From: Bacteroidales bacterium | GTDB taxonomy: Bacteria; Bacteroidota; Bacteroidia; Bacteroidales; Bacteroidaceae | NCBI GenBank assembly: GCA_030523385.1 | Contig: JAUNIV010000171.1 | Coordinates: 1-5,924 of the forward strand | Direction of reading: 5' to 3' | Length of the DNA stretch: 5,924 nt | Shown here: positions 5,821 to 5,924 of the stretch, piece by piece | Position numbering within the stretch: the stretch's first letter is position 1 | Layout: each line of letters starts with the position of its first letter | Made by a program: the position numbers and the translations under genes | Notes under the pieces: generated by a model | What the model saw: only the letters and a program-made list of their open reading frames with translations | Database searches by the model: none | Told to the model about the DNA's origin: nothing

Positions 5821-5924
5821 TTAAAATCCAATCTCAACACCAAAAGTTACTGTTCTCAAGGCCGGAGTTTCAAAGGTTACGATACCATTAGCAGGTACTT
5901 CCGGATCTACATACAGGTCGGCAG
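5821..5924 (-). CDS. SusC-like TonB-dependent receptor, C-terminal end (runs off right edge)
   Basis: The last 33 codons and stop (TAA at 5823-5821) of a gene on the minus strand lie here; the rest is beyond the right edge. The visible end reads ...TPALRTVTFGVEIGF, with the alternating pattern and terminal Phe of an outer-membrane beta-barrel strand, which is the signal for BAM-mediated insertion. Together with the SusD-like gene 30 bp downstream, this is the outer-membrane channel of a SusC/SusD transporter. The identification rests on context and the C-terminal motif, because the plug and TonB-box regions are not visible. Confidence 0.85.
   Translation of the reverse strand, partial: ADLYVDPEVPANGIVTFETPALRTVTFGVEIGF

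Overview
The window looks like chromosomal DNA of a Bacteroidales gut bacterium, most likely a Bacteroides species. The signs are the TAnnTTTG promoter elements, starts with A-rich or no Shine-Dalgarno sequence, a SusC/SusD outer-membrane pair, a Bacteroides-type thymidine kinase, and a coiled-coil lipoprotein of the Cbp1 type.

Layout. Positions 1-277 (minus strand) hold the N-terminus of a tyrosine recombinase that continues past the left edge. A 214-bp non-coding leader (278-491) follows, with repeated GGTAACAC boxes, an inverted repeat and a terminator hairpin. A complete tRNA-Lys(TTT) lies at 492-567 (minus) with its own promoter at 604-636. The integrase starts just downstream of the tRNA 3' end and on the same strand, which is the usual arrangement at one border of an element integrated at a tRNA gene. 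The element would extend leftward out of the window, and everything right of the tRNA would be host backbone.

Positions 659-2406 (minus) carry a likely two-gene operon: tdk (thymidine kinase, first) and an AI-2E/PerM-family membrane protein (second, 11 bp later). A 202-bp divergent intergenic region (2407-2608) contains -7 promoter elements in both directions. Positions 2609-4163 (plus) carry a second likely operon: rsmI (16S rRNA C1402 2'-O-methyltransferase, short form) and, 13 bp later, a lipoprotein with a long coiled coil. A strong hairpin at 4187-4238 separates this operon from a convergent SusD-like gene (4294-5790, minus). Upstream of that gene lies the last 33 codons of its SusC-like TonB-dependent partner (5821-5924). 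No gene follows susD before the terminator, so the susC-susD pair is the end of its transcription unit.

The housekeeping genes, the adhesin-type lipoprotein and the Sus pair are recognisable families. I see no clear new multi-gene system. The least explained part is the integrase leader and attachment region (278-567), whose repeat boxes look like recombinase arm sites or an operator.
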